This document shows, in pieces, positions 8,069 through 15,984 of a DNA stretch of 32,641 nt (the first letter of the stretch is position 1; each line of letters starts with the position of its first letter). The position numbers and the translations under genes were made by a program. The notes under the pieces are model-generated. The model was not told where the DNA came from, did no database searches, and worked only from the letters and a program-made list of their open reading frames with translations. The stretch comes from Chloroflexota bacterium. GTDB taxonomy: Bacteria; Chloroflexota; Dehalococcoidia; JACPQF01. The stretch covers positions 1-32,641 of the forward strand of contig JACPQF010000064.1 of the NCBI GenBank assembly GCA_016190625.1, read 5' to 3'.

Positions 8069-9043
8069 TCACACCTCTATGGCGACGATCTTCTTGGTAA
8101 TCAGGAAGCCGATGATCTCGAGCACGGCGGCTATGCCCAACATCAGGCGGCCCACCGTCGTAAAGAAAAGCATCTCGATGTAACTCCGGTTCACCATCGA
8201 GATGACGATAACCATGAAGATGGGGAGAGCACCAATGACGTAGCCGGACAGCCTCTCCTGAGCGGTGAGGGTCCGGATCTCCCGGAGAATGCGTATTCTC
8301 TCTCTGATGGTGTGGCCGATGGTGTCCAGCACCTCAGACAGGTTCCCGCCCACCGAGCGCTGCACTAGCATAGCGGTAACTACCAGATCGAGGTCCGCGC
8401 TGCGCACCCTTTCCGGCAACTTAGCCAGGGCCTCCTCGGTGGTCGCGCCCATGCGGATCTCGTGGAGGACGCGGTCGAACTCCTCCGAAATGGGCGACGG
8501 CATCTCCCGTGAGACAGCCTCCAGGCCCTGCATGAGGCCGAAGCCGGACCGCAGGGAGTTGGCCATAAGAGACAAGGAATCCACTAGTTGATCGTTGAAC
8601 TTCTTGACCCGCTTCTGCTCGCTGTGCCTGACGTACAGCTTCGGGAGGTAGAAACCGCAGGCGCCCAGAAGCAGACCGGCGATAACCGTCCTGGCCCCAA
8701 TAGTGCCGACGACGAACAGCGTCAAGGCGATAAGCCAGCGGATCAGCACGTACTCGCCGACCCGCAGGGGCACGGCGGCGCGGGCGAGGTCCAAGGCTAT
8801 TTTATCCCCCAGCCCACCACGGGCGAGAAGCCTGTTCATCCCCTCGATCCCGCTTAGGCGACGCTGGCGAAGGACGCCGGAGGCTAGCCCCGACAGTCCG
8901 ACAGAACCCATCTCGACGCCATAGTGACCAAGCCTCGCCTTTACCAGTTGCCGCTCAGGCCGGAGCAGCCGGTAGAGAGCGTAAAAGAAGGCCGTGCCTG
9001 CCACGAAGACGGCGAAGGGGATAACCATGATAAGGCCATTCAT
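8069..9043 (-). CDS. tadB: Tad pilus inner-membrane platform protein TadB
   Basis: It is the second F-domain membrane protein of the Tad machine. In 324 residues it shows two N-terminal helices flanking a charged segment, a central helix pair, the F-domain signature '[35 protein letters not shown]' region (residues about 170-205), '[20 protein letters not shown]', and two closing helices. The start codon overlaps the tadA stop as ATGA, indicating translational coupling. Order tadA-tadB-tadC is the usual one. Confidence 0.93.
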   Translation of the reverse strand: MNGLIMVIPFAVFVAGTAFFYALYRLLRPERQLVKARLGHYGVEMGSVGLSGLASGVLRQRRLSGIEGMNRLLARGGLGDKIALDLARAAVPLRVGEYVLIRWLIALTLFVVGTIGARTVIAGLLLGACGFYLPKLYVRHSEQKRVKKFNDQLVDSLSLMANSLRSGFGLMQGLEAVSREMPSPISEEFDRVLHEIRMGATTEEALAKLPERVRSADLDLVVTAMLVQRSVGGNLSEVLDTIGHTIRERIRILREIRTLTAQERLSGYVIGALPIFMVIVISMVNRSYIEMLFFTTVGRLMLGIAAVLEIIGFLITKKIVAIEV

Positions 9044-10398
9044 ACTCTCGGTCCCCTTTCCAGAGCGAAGATGTCAGGAGACAGAAAGATGCCAGCCTGC
9101 TCGAGTTTCTCCGTGAACTTCGGCCGGATGCCCGTGGGTCTCATGCGGCCAAGCACCTTCCCGTCCTTGTCCACGCCCAGTTGTTGGAAGACGAAGACGT
9201 CCTGGAGGGTGATGATCTGGCCCTCCATTCCCACCACTTCGGTTACGTGGGTAATCCGGCGGCTGCCATCACGCATACGGCTTATCTGGACGATCAGGTT
9301 GATGGCCGAAGCCACCTGCTCACGGATGGCCCGGACCGGCAGGTCGAAGCCAGCCATTAGGACCATGTTCTCTATGCGAGCAAGAGCATCGCGGGGAGAG
9401 TTGGCGTGGACGGTGGTGAGCGAGCCGTCGTGGCCGGTGTTCATAGCTTGCAGCATATCGAAGGCCTCGCCACTTCGTACCTCACCGACGATTATCCGGT
9501 CGGGCCGCATGCGGAGGGCGTTGCGCACGAGGTCGCGCTGAACTATCTGTCCCTTACCTTCGATGTTGGACGGCCTCGTCTCCAGCCGCACGACGTGTCT
9601 CTGCCTGAGCTGGAGCTCCGCCGGGTCCTCCACGGTCACGATGCGTTCGGCGACGGGGATGAAGGAGGACAGGACGTTCAGCAGCGTGGTCTTGCCGGTG
9701 CCGGTGCCGCCGGAAATCACCACGTTCAGTCTCGCCTCGACGCAGGCCGCCAGGAACCTCGCCATATCGTGGGTGAACGTGCCGAAGTTCACCAGGTCGT
9801 CCACGGTAAAGGGATCCTTGGCGAACTTGCGGATGGTGATCGTAGGGCTGTCGAGAGCCAGAGGAGGGATTATGGCGTTCACGCGCGAGCCGTCCTGAAG
9901 ACGGGCGTCCACCATCGGGCAGTTGTCGTCTATGCGCCTTCCCAACGGCGAAACGATCTTCTCGATTACCCGCATTATGTGAGACTCATCCCGAAATACG
10001 CGGTCGCTTTGGTGGATGACGCCAGCTCGCTCGAAGAAGACCTGCTGGGGACCGTTGACCATGATCTCGCTGATGCTGGCGTCCTCGAGGAGGGGCTCTA
10101 GCGGGCCAAGACCGAGCACTTCGTCGGCGATCTCCGTTACCAGCCGGACCCGTTCGTGTCTGGCCAGCGGCACCTCTTCGGCAACCAGCAGGGAGCGCGC
10201 CGCTTCTTCGACCTCACCTCTCAGCGCCTTAGGGTTCTTGCCGTTGAGACGGGCCGGATCGATCTCCTTTATTAGGCGCTCGTGTATCCGAAACTTGAGG
10301 TCGAGAAACTGGTCGGCCGGGCCATTCGAATCTGACTGTTGAGCCTCTGTCTTGGGAACCGTCCGGTTGGTTTGGGAACGCTCCAATAGCAGGGACAT
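9040..10398 (-). CDS. tadA: Tad secretion ATPase TadA/CpaF
   Basis: This hexameric ATPase powers Flp pilus extension from the cytoplasmic face. Numbering from the track start at 10401, it shows Walker [10 protein letters not shown] at 231-239, the Asp-box-like 'VTVEDPAEL' near 256, Walker B 'DRIIVGEVR' at 301-309 and the His box '[12 protein letters not shown]' at 323-334, plus the CpaF N-terminal domain '[14 protein letters not shown]'. Two adjacent ATGs begin the ORF. GGAGGTG is only about three bases before the first and six before the second, so I chose the second (10398). It is followed by tadB with an ATGA overlap and preceded by cpaE with an 8-11 base gap. Confidence 0.94.
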   Translation of the reverse strand: MSLLLERSQTNRTVPKTEAQQSDSNGPADQFLDLKFRIHERLIKEIDPARLNGKNPKALRGEVEEAARSLLVAEEVPLARHERVRLVTEIADEVLGLGPLEPLLEDASISEIMVNGPQQVFFERAGVIHQSDRVFRDESHIMRVIEKIVSPLGRRIDDNCPMVDARLQDGSRVNAIIPPLALDSPTITIRKFAKDPFTVDDLVNFGTFTHDMARFLAACVEARLNVVISGGTGTGKTTLLNVLSSFIPVAERIVTVEDPAELQLRQRHVVRLETRPSNIEGKGQIVQRDLVRNALRMRPDRIIVGEVRSGEAFDMLQAMNTGHDGSLTTVHANSPRDALARIENMVLMAGFDLPVRAIREQVASAINLIVQISRMRDGSRRITHVTEVVGMEGQIITLQDVFVFQQLGVDKDGKVLGRMRPTGIRPKFTEKLEQAGIFLSPDIFALERGPRV

Positions 10399-10409
10399 CA
10401 TTCACCTCC

Positions 10410-11597
10410 CTATGATTTCTCTCTCAAACGGCCCATGAAGCCTTTTGCCGGGGGCTTCACGCCGCTGAGGACGCAGCACAGATTCACGACGTTTTGCGAG
10501 ACCTTGGCGGCAGGCTGGCTTTGTACAAAGGGCTTGCCGTGCTTGATCGCCGCGGCTACCGCCGAGTCGTTGGGGATCTTCCAGAAGATCGGATAGTCGA
10601 TGGCCGCTTCAACATCGCGGGCTGACAGGCCGTTGGCGGCACTCGTATGGTTTACGATCAGTTTTACCTTGCCCTCGGGGTAGTGCCAGGCTTTCATCAT
10701 GCCGAGGCAGAGCTTGGTGCTCTTAATGCAGGGAATGTCGAGCGTGGTTATCATCAGCACCAGGCTGGACAGGTCGAGGGCGGTGAGGACGGCGTCCTGA
10801 AACGAGCGGGGCGTGTCGATGACGATGTAGTCGTGACTCTTGGCGAGGACCTCGACGATCTTGCGGATATGGGCGGCGCCGATTCCTTCCCCCTCCTCCG
10901 GACGGAGGGGCGCGGCGAGAACGCTCACGCCCGAGGCGTGAGGGGTGAGAAGACTTCTCAGCATCTCCCCATCCAGCTTATCCATCGCCGGCACCACCTC
11001 GGCGATCGTCCTCTCAGGTATGAGGTTGAGCATGACGGCCACATCGCCCAATTGGACGTCGACGTCGATGAGAGCAACCCGCTGCTTGGTTTGGAGGGCA
11101 AGGGCCGTGGCTAGATTGGTAGCGAGGGTGGTCTTTCCTACGCCCCCCTTGGCGCCGAAGACGGTGATTATCTCGCCCTGGTGATGGTTCGACGAGCCTT
11201 CCTCAGTTTGGAATCGCCGCTTGCGCTTGGCCTCCATGACACTGACGATGGCGTTATGGAGGTCATCCACGGAAACCGGCTTGACGAGATAATCACGCGC
11301 TCCAGCCAGCATGGCCCGTCGCAAATGCTCGCGATCCCCTAACGACGACACCGCCACTACCGGGCAGTCCGGAGCGGCGAGGTTCATCCCCTCGAGCGTG
11401 CGCAAGGGACGGGCGAGAGGCTCCTCCATGGTGAGAAGGACTACGTCAGGCTTGAACTCCTTGACATAGGCGACGGCCTCCGGGCCAAGAGATGCCTCGC
11501 TTAGCACGACAAAATCCCCGAGAAGCAGTTGCTTATTCAGGGAAATGCGATCCTCCGCCGTGTCTGCTGCCAGAAGAACTTTGATAGATTCGGCCAT
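10410..11597 (-). CDS. cpaE: CpaE/TadZ-type pilus localisation ATPase with degenerate receiver domain
   Basis: CpaE/TadZ proteins place the pilus machine in the cell. Residues 1-120 have a response-regulator receiver fold, and residues 141-390 a MinD/ParA ATPase with deviant Walker A GAKGGVGKTT at 148-157 and the ALIDVDVQLGD segment at 175-185. The receiver is unlikely to be phosphorylated: the expected acceptor aspartate is threonine (T56 in DVVLLTMEEP) and one acidic pocket residue is alanine (A11 in LLAADTAED), although the conserved lysine of YLVKP is kept. A GGGGGTGG ribosome site precedes the ATG. Between this gene and cpaB lies a nested palindrome at 11623-11655. Confidence 0.92.
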   Translation of the reverse strand: MAESIKVLLAADTAEDRISLNKQLLLGDFVVLSEASLGPEAVAYVKEFKPDVVLLTMEEPLARPLRTLEGMNLAAPDCPVVAVSSLGDREHLRRAMLAGARDYLVKPVSVDDLHNAIVSVMEAKRKRRFQTEEGSSNHHQGEIITVFGAKGGVGKTTLATNLATALALQTKQRVALIDVDVQLGDVAVMLNLIPERTIAEVVPAMDKLDGEMLRSLLTPHASGVSVLAAPLRPEEGEGIGAAHIRKIVEVLAKSHDYIVIDTPRSFQDAVLTALDLSSLVLMITTLDIPCIKSTKLCLGMMKAWHYPEGKVKLIVNHTSAANGLSARDVEAAIDYPIFWKIPNDSAVAAAIKHGKPFVQSQPAAKVSQNVVNLCCVLSGVKPPAKGFMGRLREKS

Positions 11598-11622
11598 TGG
11601 CCACCACCCCCTTCACATTGCC

Positions 11623-11655
11623 AGACCGACTCGGTCTCCAAGACCGAGTCGGTCT
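11623..11655. promoter_or_regulatory. Nested palindrome, two AGACCGA-N-TCGGTCT sites in tandem
   Basis: Two 15-bp sequences, agaccgactcggtct (11623-11637) and agaccgagtcggtct (11641-11655), are separated by three bases. Each is itself a perfect 7-1-7 palindrome, and the second is the exact reverse complement of the first. This looks like a pair of repressor operators (half-site AGACCGA) about 25-40 bases upstream of the cpaE start. As RNA it could also form a 15-bp hairpin, but no U-run follows on the minus strand, so it is not a classical terminator. Confidence 0.6.
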
Positions 11656-11681
11656 CATGGCATACACTACCCAATCGGTCC

Positions 11682-12470
11682 TCATCCCGACAGGCCGCGG
11701 ATCGAGGTCAGGGCGGCCTCGGGCGCATCCATCCTGCTTCGGTCGCCGTAGGCACGCAGGGCCAGCCGGATCTTGCCCTTTTCCTCGGCCAGAATGAGCC
11801 GCTGTGCCTCGTCGGGAGCTACCGCCAGGGTTACCGATTTGGCAGCCGGCTGCGCCTTAGGATCCGCTCTTGGCTGCTCATTCGACTGGCCGAGAAAGCC
11901 GTTCTGCTGGTTCAGCTTGGTTACCAGGCTCACCGGTTCTTCGCCGAGGATCATTTGGGCCACGGCCAGCACCTCGACATCCTGAAGAACTACGGTGGCC
12001 ATATCCTTGCCCGCTTTTTGGCTGTCGAAAACGGCGACAACGTCAACCCTGTCGCCCGGAACGATGAGGCCGCCCGAGCCGATAACCTCACTTATCCCCA
12101 CCGAAACGGCCCGCTTATTGGGGGGAATGACGAAGGCGAGACCGGACTCCTCCCTCTCGGCGAAGACCTTAGAATCTAGCACCTGCTCCCCGCCAGTAAT
12201 GGCGAGCCGGGTCACCTTGCCCTCGACCTTGTCGATGGCCGTGAACGCCCGCGGATGCCGGGCGTCCACCGGCATCATCTGAAGCCTCAGCATTTCCTTC
12301 GTCAAAAGGGTCCGCGGCGGCAGGTCGGCGGCGGCGACAACTACCGATGCCATCTCCACCGGCAGCGTCGCCTTGGTCGCGTTTTTGAGATACACCCAGA
12401 CCATTAAAGAGGCCGTTAGTCCAAAGCCGAGGGCCAGAACCAAAGCGAACTTACCGCTCATCTGTCGCAT
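11682..12470 (-). CDS. cpaB: Flp pilus assembly protein CpaB/RcpC
   Basis: CpaB/RcpC is a periplasmic or extracytoplasmic pilus assembly factor with a SAF-like carbohydrate-binding domain. In 262 residues there is one N-terminal membrane anchor (about 8-27), the SAF-type segment 'VVVAAADLPPRTLLTKEML' near 43-61, the family stretch 'ISEVIGSGGLIVPGDRVDVVAVF' at about 125-148, and the C-terminal 'VTLAVAPDEAQRLILAEEKGKIRLALR'. AGGAGG about nine bases before the ATG supports the start; an internal ATG three codons in is possible. In many Tad loci a secretin gene (cpaC/rcpA) follows cpaB, but here cpaE follows directly. Confidence 0.92.
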   Translation of the reverse strand: MRQMSGKFALVLALGFGLTASLMVWVYLKNATKATLPVEMASVVVAAADLPPRTLLTKEMLRLQMMPVDARHPRAFTAIDKVEGKVTRLAITGGEQVLDSKVFAEREESGLAFVIPPNKRAVSVGISEVIGSGGLIVPGDRVDVVAVFDSQKAGKDMATVVLQDVEVLAVAQMILGEEPVSLVTKLNQQNGFLGQSNEQPRADPKAQPAAKSVTLAVAPDEAQRLILAEEKGKIRLALRAYGDRSRMDAPEAALTSIRGLSG

Positions 12471-12486
12471 GCCTTACATCCTCCTT

Positions 12487-13455
12487 CTATTCCCACAGCC
12501 TGGCGCCAATTAGGCCATCCAGGGGCTGGCCGATGTTGGCGCTCCGGCCCACCCCGTAGGCCCACCGTTGAAAGTGACCCTGTACCTCCACCAAACCCAC
12601 CGGACCGTCCGTCGCACCCTCGAGGTAGAAGACGGCGAAATCCACTATCTCCACGGTCGACTTTCCCACCACCTCCGACCAGGTCTGCGCTTTGAGGATA
12701 GGCACAATGCCTATCCGGGGATTGCGAAGATCGGTGACCGGGACCGTGGCGGGAAGCCCAAGCAAGTAATTGATGCCTTGCATGGTGGGGCCAGCTACGT
12801 TGCCGGTCTCCGTCTCCACCACCCAGGTATTGGGGGGAATGGGACCTGTGGGCGGCTGGTTGTATCCGTACTTGATGTAATCACGGTAGGCGTCACCGCC
12901 AGAGCTGGAGGGAAAGTCGAGGGCCATGAAGTTGCCGATCTGGCTATTACGCGAGCCAAGCTTGAGTGTCAGCGAGCCTGGCTGAATGCTCTCTTGGGTC
13001 ACACCCCAAGGCCAGATGTCTGTGGGCAAGATCTTGGTGAGCAGCGCGGTGGCCTGAGCGTCGACGTACTGGGCGTTGATGCCGAGTACGGGTGCGAAAA
13101 AGAGGTTGACGCTCCTCCGTGCTTTGACCCGCACCGCATCATTGGTGTTGTAGACGGACAATATGCTGTTCTGAGTTACCTCAGCGCGTGAGACGCCGTT
13201 TTTCTCAGCGTAGACGTATGCCATCTCCTGGGTTTGGGATACGTCGAAGGGAATCTGCTGGGCCGCGGCCAGAGCGGCGCCGTCCATGGCGTTTTGCAGC
13301 TCTCGCCGCGTCTCGAACAGGACGCCGGCGTCGACTACCAGGGCGGCGAAGCCGAGAAGCACGACCAGAATAAACGCCACAATGACGGCCACTACGCCCT
13401 TTTCTTCTCCAGCTATCTTCCTGAACATCGTCCTTGCCTTTCGGTCATTCGTCAT
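12487..13455 (-). CDS. TadG-like protein with N-terminal pilin-like segment
   Basis: TadG-type proteins share the short Flp-like hydrophobic N-terminus ('putative Flp pilus-assembly TadG-like') and are thought to be minor pilus or envelope components. The 322-residue product has 'EEKGVVAVIVAFILVVLLGFAALVVDAG' at about 17-44, followed by 'RRELQNAMDGAALAAAQQI', the usual TadG signature, then a large extracytoplasmic domain without a motif I recognise. The start overlaps the tadE stop as ATGA, which favours 13455; an ATG nine codons further in (13428) is the alternative. It is followed after 16 bases by cpaB. Confidence 0.87.
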   Translation of the reverse strand: MTNDRKARTMFRKIAGEEKGVVAVIVAFILVVLLGFAALVVDAGVLFETRRELQNAMDGAALAAAQQIPFDVSQTQEMAYVYAEKNGVSRAEVTQNSILSVYNTNDAVRVKARRSVNLFFAPVLGINAQYVDAQATALLTKILPTDIWPWGVTQESIQPGSLTLKLGSRNSQIGNFMALDFPSSSGGDAYRDYIKYGYNQPPTGPIPPNTWVVETETGNVAGPTMQGINYLLGLPATVPVTDLRNPRIGIVPILKAQTWSEVVGKSTVEIVDFAVFYLEGATDGPVGLVEVQGHFQRWAYGVGRSANIGQPLDGLIGARLWE

Positions 13456-13931
13456 TCCAAACGCATCGCCGAGACCGCCTTAAGAGGAAACGGGTTTGGC
13501 AGCAAACCCTGTACGAGCGGCGTCACGATGTCGACGTTGTAATTGACCGTCACCGCAAGCAGTTGACCGCCCGAGTTCAATTGCACGTTCACGGCGAAGC
13601 GGGTCGGGTCGGTGCTCATCGTCGTTCCAATCCGGTTAGCCACGTAGTTTTGGACATCCTGAACCAGGGTCGGCTGGCGGGCCGGATCGCCATACCCCAC
13701 CACACCGTAGCGAGCTCCCTCCCGTGCCTCGTCGGTAATCACCAGCCAGGTCGAGAATATCCTTCCTCCCTCCACCAGTATCATGATCAAGAGGAAGAAC
13801 ATGGGGGCGAGAATGGCAAACTCGGTCACCGTTACCCCCTTCTGCTGACGCAAGCAGGGAAAGCGGTTGCGAGAGAACAGCCTCGATGTTAACCTCTTCC
13901 GATCTGCAACTTGCCTCACGTCATCCCTCAC
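13452..13931 (-). CDS. tadE: TadE-like pseudopilin
   Basis: TadE is a minor pseudopilin processed by the Tad prepilin peptidase. The 159-residue product has a positively charged leader and the junction 'QKG|VTVTEFAILAPMFFLLIMILVEGGR' (glycine, then glutamate at +5), followed by 'WLVITDEAREGARYGVVG', the typical TadE tail of the helix, and a beta-rich C-terminal part. It overlaps the tadG-like gene downstream and the second tadE-like gene upstream, each by ATGA, so all three are translationally coupled. Confidence 0.88.
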   Translation of the reverse strand: MRDDVRQVADRKRLTSRLFSRNRFPCLRQQKGVTVTEFAILAPMFFLLIMILVEGGRIFSTWLVITDEAREGARYGVVGYGDPARQPTLVQDVQNYVANRIGTTMSTDPTRFAVNVQLNSGGQLLAVTVNYNVDIVTPLVQGLLPNPFPLKAVSAMRLE

Positions 13932-14350
13932 TGTAGGCGCATGGTTACTACGCCCTGAATCAGCACCGGGTCGACCAATCCAAGGTTACCCACCCAGGTG
14001 GAATAGGTGTGGACCCACAGAGGCACGATCACTTGGACGGGTCCGCCGGGTGTGCCTTGGGCGCCAACCACGGTAATGTCGGTCGACTTTGGCAAGATGA
14101 CGTCTCCCCTTCCAACCGTGCCGCTCGAAAGATAGGCGCTAACCTTATTCTGCACCGTGCTAGCCGACTCGCCGTAGGCCGCATAGCGTGCCCCCTCCCG
14201 GGCGGCGTTGGTGGCGATGACCCAAGCATCCAACAACCGTCCAACCTCGACCACGGCGAGGAAGATCAGTACCAGCACCGGCAGGAGTAGCGCTGCCTCG
14301 ACTGCGGCAAATCCGCGTTGCTTGTCATGGGAGAGGGACTTCGTTTTCAT
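13928..14350 (-). CDS. TadE-like pseudopilin (second copy)
   Basis: This is a second minor pseudopilin of the TadE/TadF kind. It has the processing site 'KQRG|FAAVEAALLLPVLVLIFLAVVEVGR' and 'AWVIATNAAREGARYAAYG', close to its neighbour at 13452. The ORF track begins at 14419, but the first 23 codons there read through a CTGATAG tandem repeat. The ATG at 14350 has AGGA nine bases ahead and gives a normal-length product of 140 residues with a short basic leader (MKTKSLSHDKQRG). TadE and TadF are hard to separate by eye, so I leave the symbol blank. Confidence 0.85.
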   Translation of the reverse strand: MKTKSLSHDKQRGFAAVEAALLLPVLVLIFLAVVEVGRLLDAWVIATNAAREGARYAAYGESASTVQNKVSAYLSSGTVGRGDVILPKSTDITVVGAQGTPGGPVQVIVPLWVHTYSTWVGNLGLVDPVLIQGVVTMRLQ

Positions 14351-14381
14351 GACTCTGTTCCTGTGAGCTAACAGCCTACCA

Positions 14382-14885
14382 CTACTGGCTGATAGCTGAT
14401 ACCTGATAGCTGATAGCAACTAAGCACCCAAATGCCAACGCCGGTGCGAACGGCAGCTTGCCCTTGAGCGCCGTTCCCGGTCGAACCGGCAGGTGGAGCG
14501 TGAAGAACAAGTAACGCGCGGTGGAAGCCGCCTGTCGCCTATAGACAAGGTCGGCGACGGCGATTACCCCGGCAGCAAGGGAAGCGAACAGGAGAGCAGC
14601 AAAGACGAAGTCAGGACCCATAAGGGCGCCTATAGCCAGCGACATTTTGACGTCCCCGGCGCCAATCCAGTTCAACACAAATGGACCAAGCATGATCGCC
14701 AGCGCCAGTCCTGCCCCAACCAGGCCGACCACAATGCTTGACTGACCTCCTGCCACAATGCGAAGGGCGAGGCCACCAACGAGCATCGGCAGAGTAACCC
14801 TATTGGGAATGCGCCTCTGCCGAAGGTCTGTCACAGTTGCGTATGCCAGTAGAATCACCAGCAAAACAATGGTGGCCGCCGCCAT
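14382..14885 (-). CDS. cpaA: Tad prepilin peptidase (CpaA/TadV, A24 family)
   Basis: An aspartic membrane protease that removes the leader of Flp pilins and TadE-type pseudopilins. From the ATG at 14885 it has 167 residues with about five membrane helices. The two catalytic aspartates are in 'VTDLRQRRIPN' (D20) and the signature GAGDVK (D78). AAAGG abuts the first ATG (14894) but lies nine bases before the second (14885), so I chose the second. The last ten or so residues (ISYQVSAISQ) are encoded by a CTGATAG tandem repeat that runs through the stop, so the natural C-terminus seems to have been replaced by repeat sequence. Confidence 0.9.
   Translation of the reverse strand: MAAATIVLLVILLAYATVTDLRQRRIPNRVTLPMLVGGLALRIVAGGQSSIVVGLVGAGLALAIMLGPFVLNWIGAGDVKMSLAIGALMGPDFVFAALLFASLAAGVIAVADLVYRRQAASTARYLFFTLHLPVRPGTALKGKLPFAPALAFGCLVAISYQVSAISQ
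14389..14416. repeat. Four tandem 7-bp CTGATAG units
   Basis: Units CTGATAG, CTGATAC, CTGATAG and CTGATAG run without a gap. They encode the extreme C-terminus of cpaA and lie in the untranslated leader of the second tadE-like gene. A partial copy, ctgatagct, is at 5092-5100 between the MidA-like and TPR genes. Confidence 0.8.
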
Positions 14886-14940
14886 GTTGTCCATCCTTTC
14901 AGATAGGTGAAGGCTGACTGGACTTCCTCACGCCAGAAAA

Positions 14941-15017
14941 CCCCCTCGGCAGGCCGGCATTGGTAGGGGGCGAATCCTTCCGCCGAAGGATTCATTCCTG
15001 CCACCGTTGTCGAGGGG
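14941..15017 (-). promoter_or_regulatory. Double hairpin behind flp pilin 1
   Basis: An inner perfect 9-bp stem (gaatccttc 14972-14980 with gaaggattc 14985-14993, loop cgcc) sits inside an outer stem CCCCTCGGCA / TGTCGAGGGG. On the minus strand the outer stem is followed by GTTTTC, a weak U-tail. Placed between flp1 and cpaA it could lower read-through from pilin to machinery genes or protect the pilin mRNA end. Confidence 0.6.
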
Positions 15018-15037
15018 ATTAAGAAAGAGCAGAGGAC

Positions 15038-15217
15038 TTAGACGGTCCCCGTGCTAGTCCCGATAAGGCCGCCAATAGCGGTGAACATGGCGCCGATGTT
15101 TGTGCCGAGAAGGGTTGCTCCACCAATAATAGCGATGGCAATAAGTGCTGCGAGCAGGGCATACTCCGTGGCGTCCGCTCCCTCTTCCTCGAGGACCAAT
15201 CGTCTTATCATTTCCAT
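15038..15217 (-). CDS. flp: Flp-type pilin 1
   Basis: A 59-residue major-pilin precursor: short charged leader, processing motif EEEG|ADATEYALLAAL (glutamate +5, tyrosine +6), one hydrophobic helix, and a glycine-rich tail. The track starts 37 codons earlier, but GGAGGAG nine bases before the ATG at 15217 marks the true start and equalises length with its two paralogues. It is nearly identical to pilin 2 through the first 50 residues (one conservative change in the helix end, different last five residues). It is processed presumably by the CpaA encoded next. Confidence 0.92.
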   Translation of the reverse strand: MEMIRRLVLEEEGADATEYALLAALIAIAIIGGATLLGTNIGAMFTAIGGLIGTSTGTV

Positions 15218-15296
15218 TTGTAGCGACTCCTCCAACCTTTTTTGTTTGGGTTTACCGTCGGGCTTTGGTCTTAGCACCTGATCGATGGCTGGACGG

Positions 15297-15373
15297 CCCC
15301 CTCGACAGACCAAGGCAAAAAGACGCATCCTTCCCTCGAAGGATGCGCTCCTGCCCGCCCGTTGCCGAGGGGG
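15297..15373 (-). terminator. Intrinsic terminator or attenuator between flp2 and flp1
   Basis: On the minus strand a perfect 10-bp stem (cgcatccttc 15324-15333 with gaaggatgcg 15338-15347, 4-base loop) is followed directly by TCTTTTT (complement of 15317-15323). An outer stem CCCCCTCG (15297-15304) / CGAGGGGG (15366-15373) encloses it. Its inner loop sequence (TCCTTC....GAAGGA) matches the hairpin behind flp1, so gene and hairpin were probably duplicated together. Confidence 0.7.
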
Positions 15374-15413
15374 CTTGGAAGGGGCGAATCAAGCCAGAGG
15401 GCAGATGCACCGC

Positions 15414-15596
15414 CTAGACGGTCGCCGACTTGGTGCCGATGAGACCACCGATTGCGGTGAACATGGAGCCGATGTTTGTGCCCAGAAGGGTTGCACCACC
15501 GATGATAGCAATAGCGATAAGTGCCGCGAGAAGGGCGTACTCAGTGGCGTCCGCTCCCTCTTCCTCGATGACCAGCCTTTTTACCAGTTCCAACAT
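15414..15596 (-). CDS. flp: Flp-type pilin 2
   Basis: This is a 60-residue pilin precursor with leader MLELVKRLVIEEEG and mature start ADATEYALL, followed by the single helix LLAALIAIAIIGGATLLG and the tail GGLIGTKSATV. AGGAG six to seven bases before the ATG supports the start. It looks like a tandem duplicate of pilin 1, with most changes in the leader and the last residues. It lies between pilin 3 and pilin 1 and is followed by a strong terminator-like hairpin, which should make it and pilin 3 the most abundant products of the operon. Confidence 0.92.
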   Translation of the reverse strand: MLELVKRLVIEEEGADATEYALLAALIAIAIIGGATLLGTNIGSMFTAIGGLIGTKSATV

Positions 15597-15704
15597 TGTC
15601 TTCTCCTTCCACCTGTTTTTTTGGTTTTGCCCTTGTGTTCCTGGACTTCTCTTGCCGGCGTCCCCTGGGAGAAAGCCGGGGGTCCACGCCTGTGGGCGAT
15701 TCAG

Positions 15705-15720
15705 CGTTCACCCGTGAACG
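15705..15720 (-). promoter_or_regulatory. Short hairpin behind flp pilin 3
   Basis: cgttcac (15705-15711) and gtgaacg (15714-15720) form a perfect 7-bp stem with a two-base loop, three bases after the pilin 3 stop. No U-run follows, so it is more likely an RNA stability or processing element than a terminator. Confidence 0.5.
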
Positions 15721-15723
15721 GGA

Positions 15724-15903
15724 TCACACCGCGCTGGCTTGGGTGCCGAGGTAACCGCCCAGGGCCGTGAAAAAGCCCCCGATATTCTGCCCTACCAGAG
15801 CGGCACCCCCAATAATCGCTATGGCGATCAGCGCCGCTAACAGCGCGTATTCCGTAGCGTCAGCCCCCTCTTCCTCTCTGAGCAGCTTACCGATCAGCAC
15901 CAT
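15724..15903 (-). CDS. flp: Flp-type pilin 3, first gene of the tad operon
   Basis: This is a 59-residue pilin precursor (MVLIGKLLREEEG|ADATEYALLAAL, tail GGYLGTQASAV). The track begins at GTG 15912, but AAGGGGGTG lies seven bases before the ATG at 15903, which I take as the start. It is more diverged from pilins 1 and 2 in the tail than they are from each other (GQNIGGFFTALGG against GTNIG.MFTAIGG). As the first gene after the convergent-free spacer behind the yfhO-like gene, it probably follows the operon promoter; a TAATAG in that 80-bp spacer is the only -10 candidate I see and I do not claim it. Confidence 0.92.
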   Translation of the reverse strand: MVLIGKLLREEEGADATEYALLAALIAIAIIGGAALVGQNIGGFFTALGGYLGTQASAV

Positions 15904-15984
15904 TTTCGTCACCCCCTTTCCGCTGTGGTCACCTATCCCTGCGTTTCACCCTATTAGAGGCCGATACTGGGAGGAAAATACGCT

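Noticed and set aside
11623-11655. Reading the nested palindrome as an intrinsic terminator
   Set aside because: No T-run follows the stem on the transcribed strand and the operon continues without a new Shine-Dalgarno problem.
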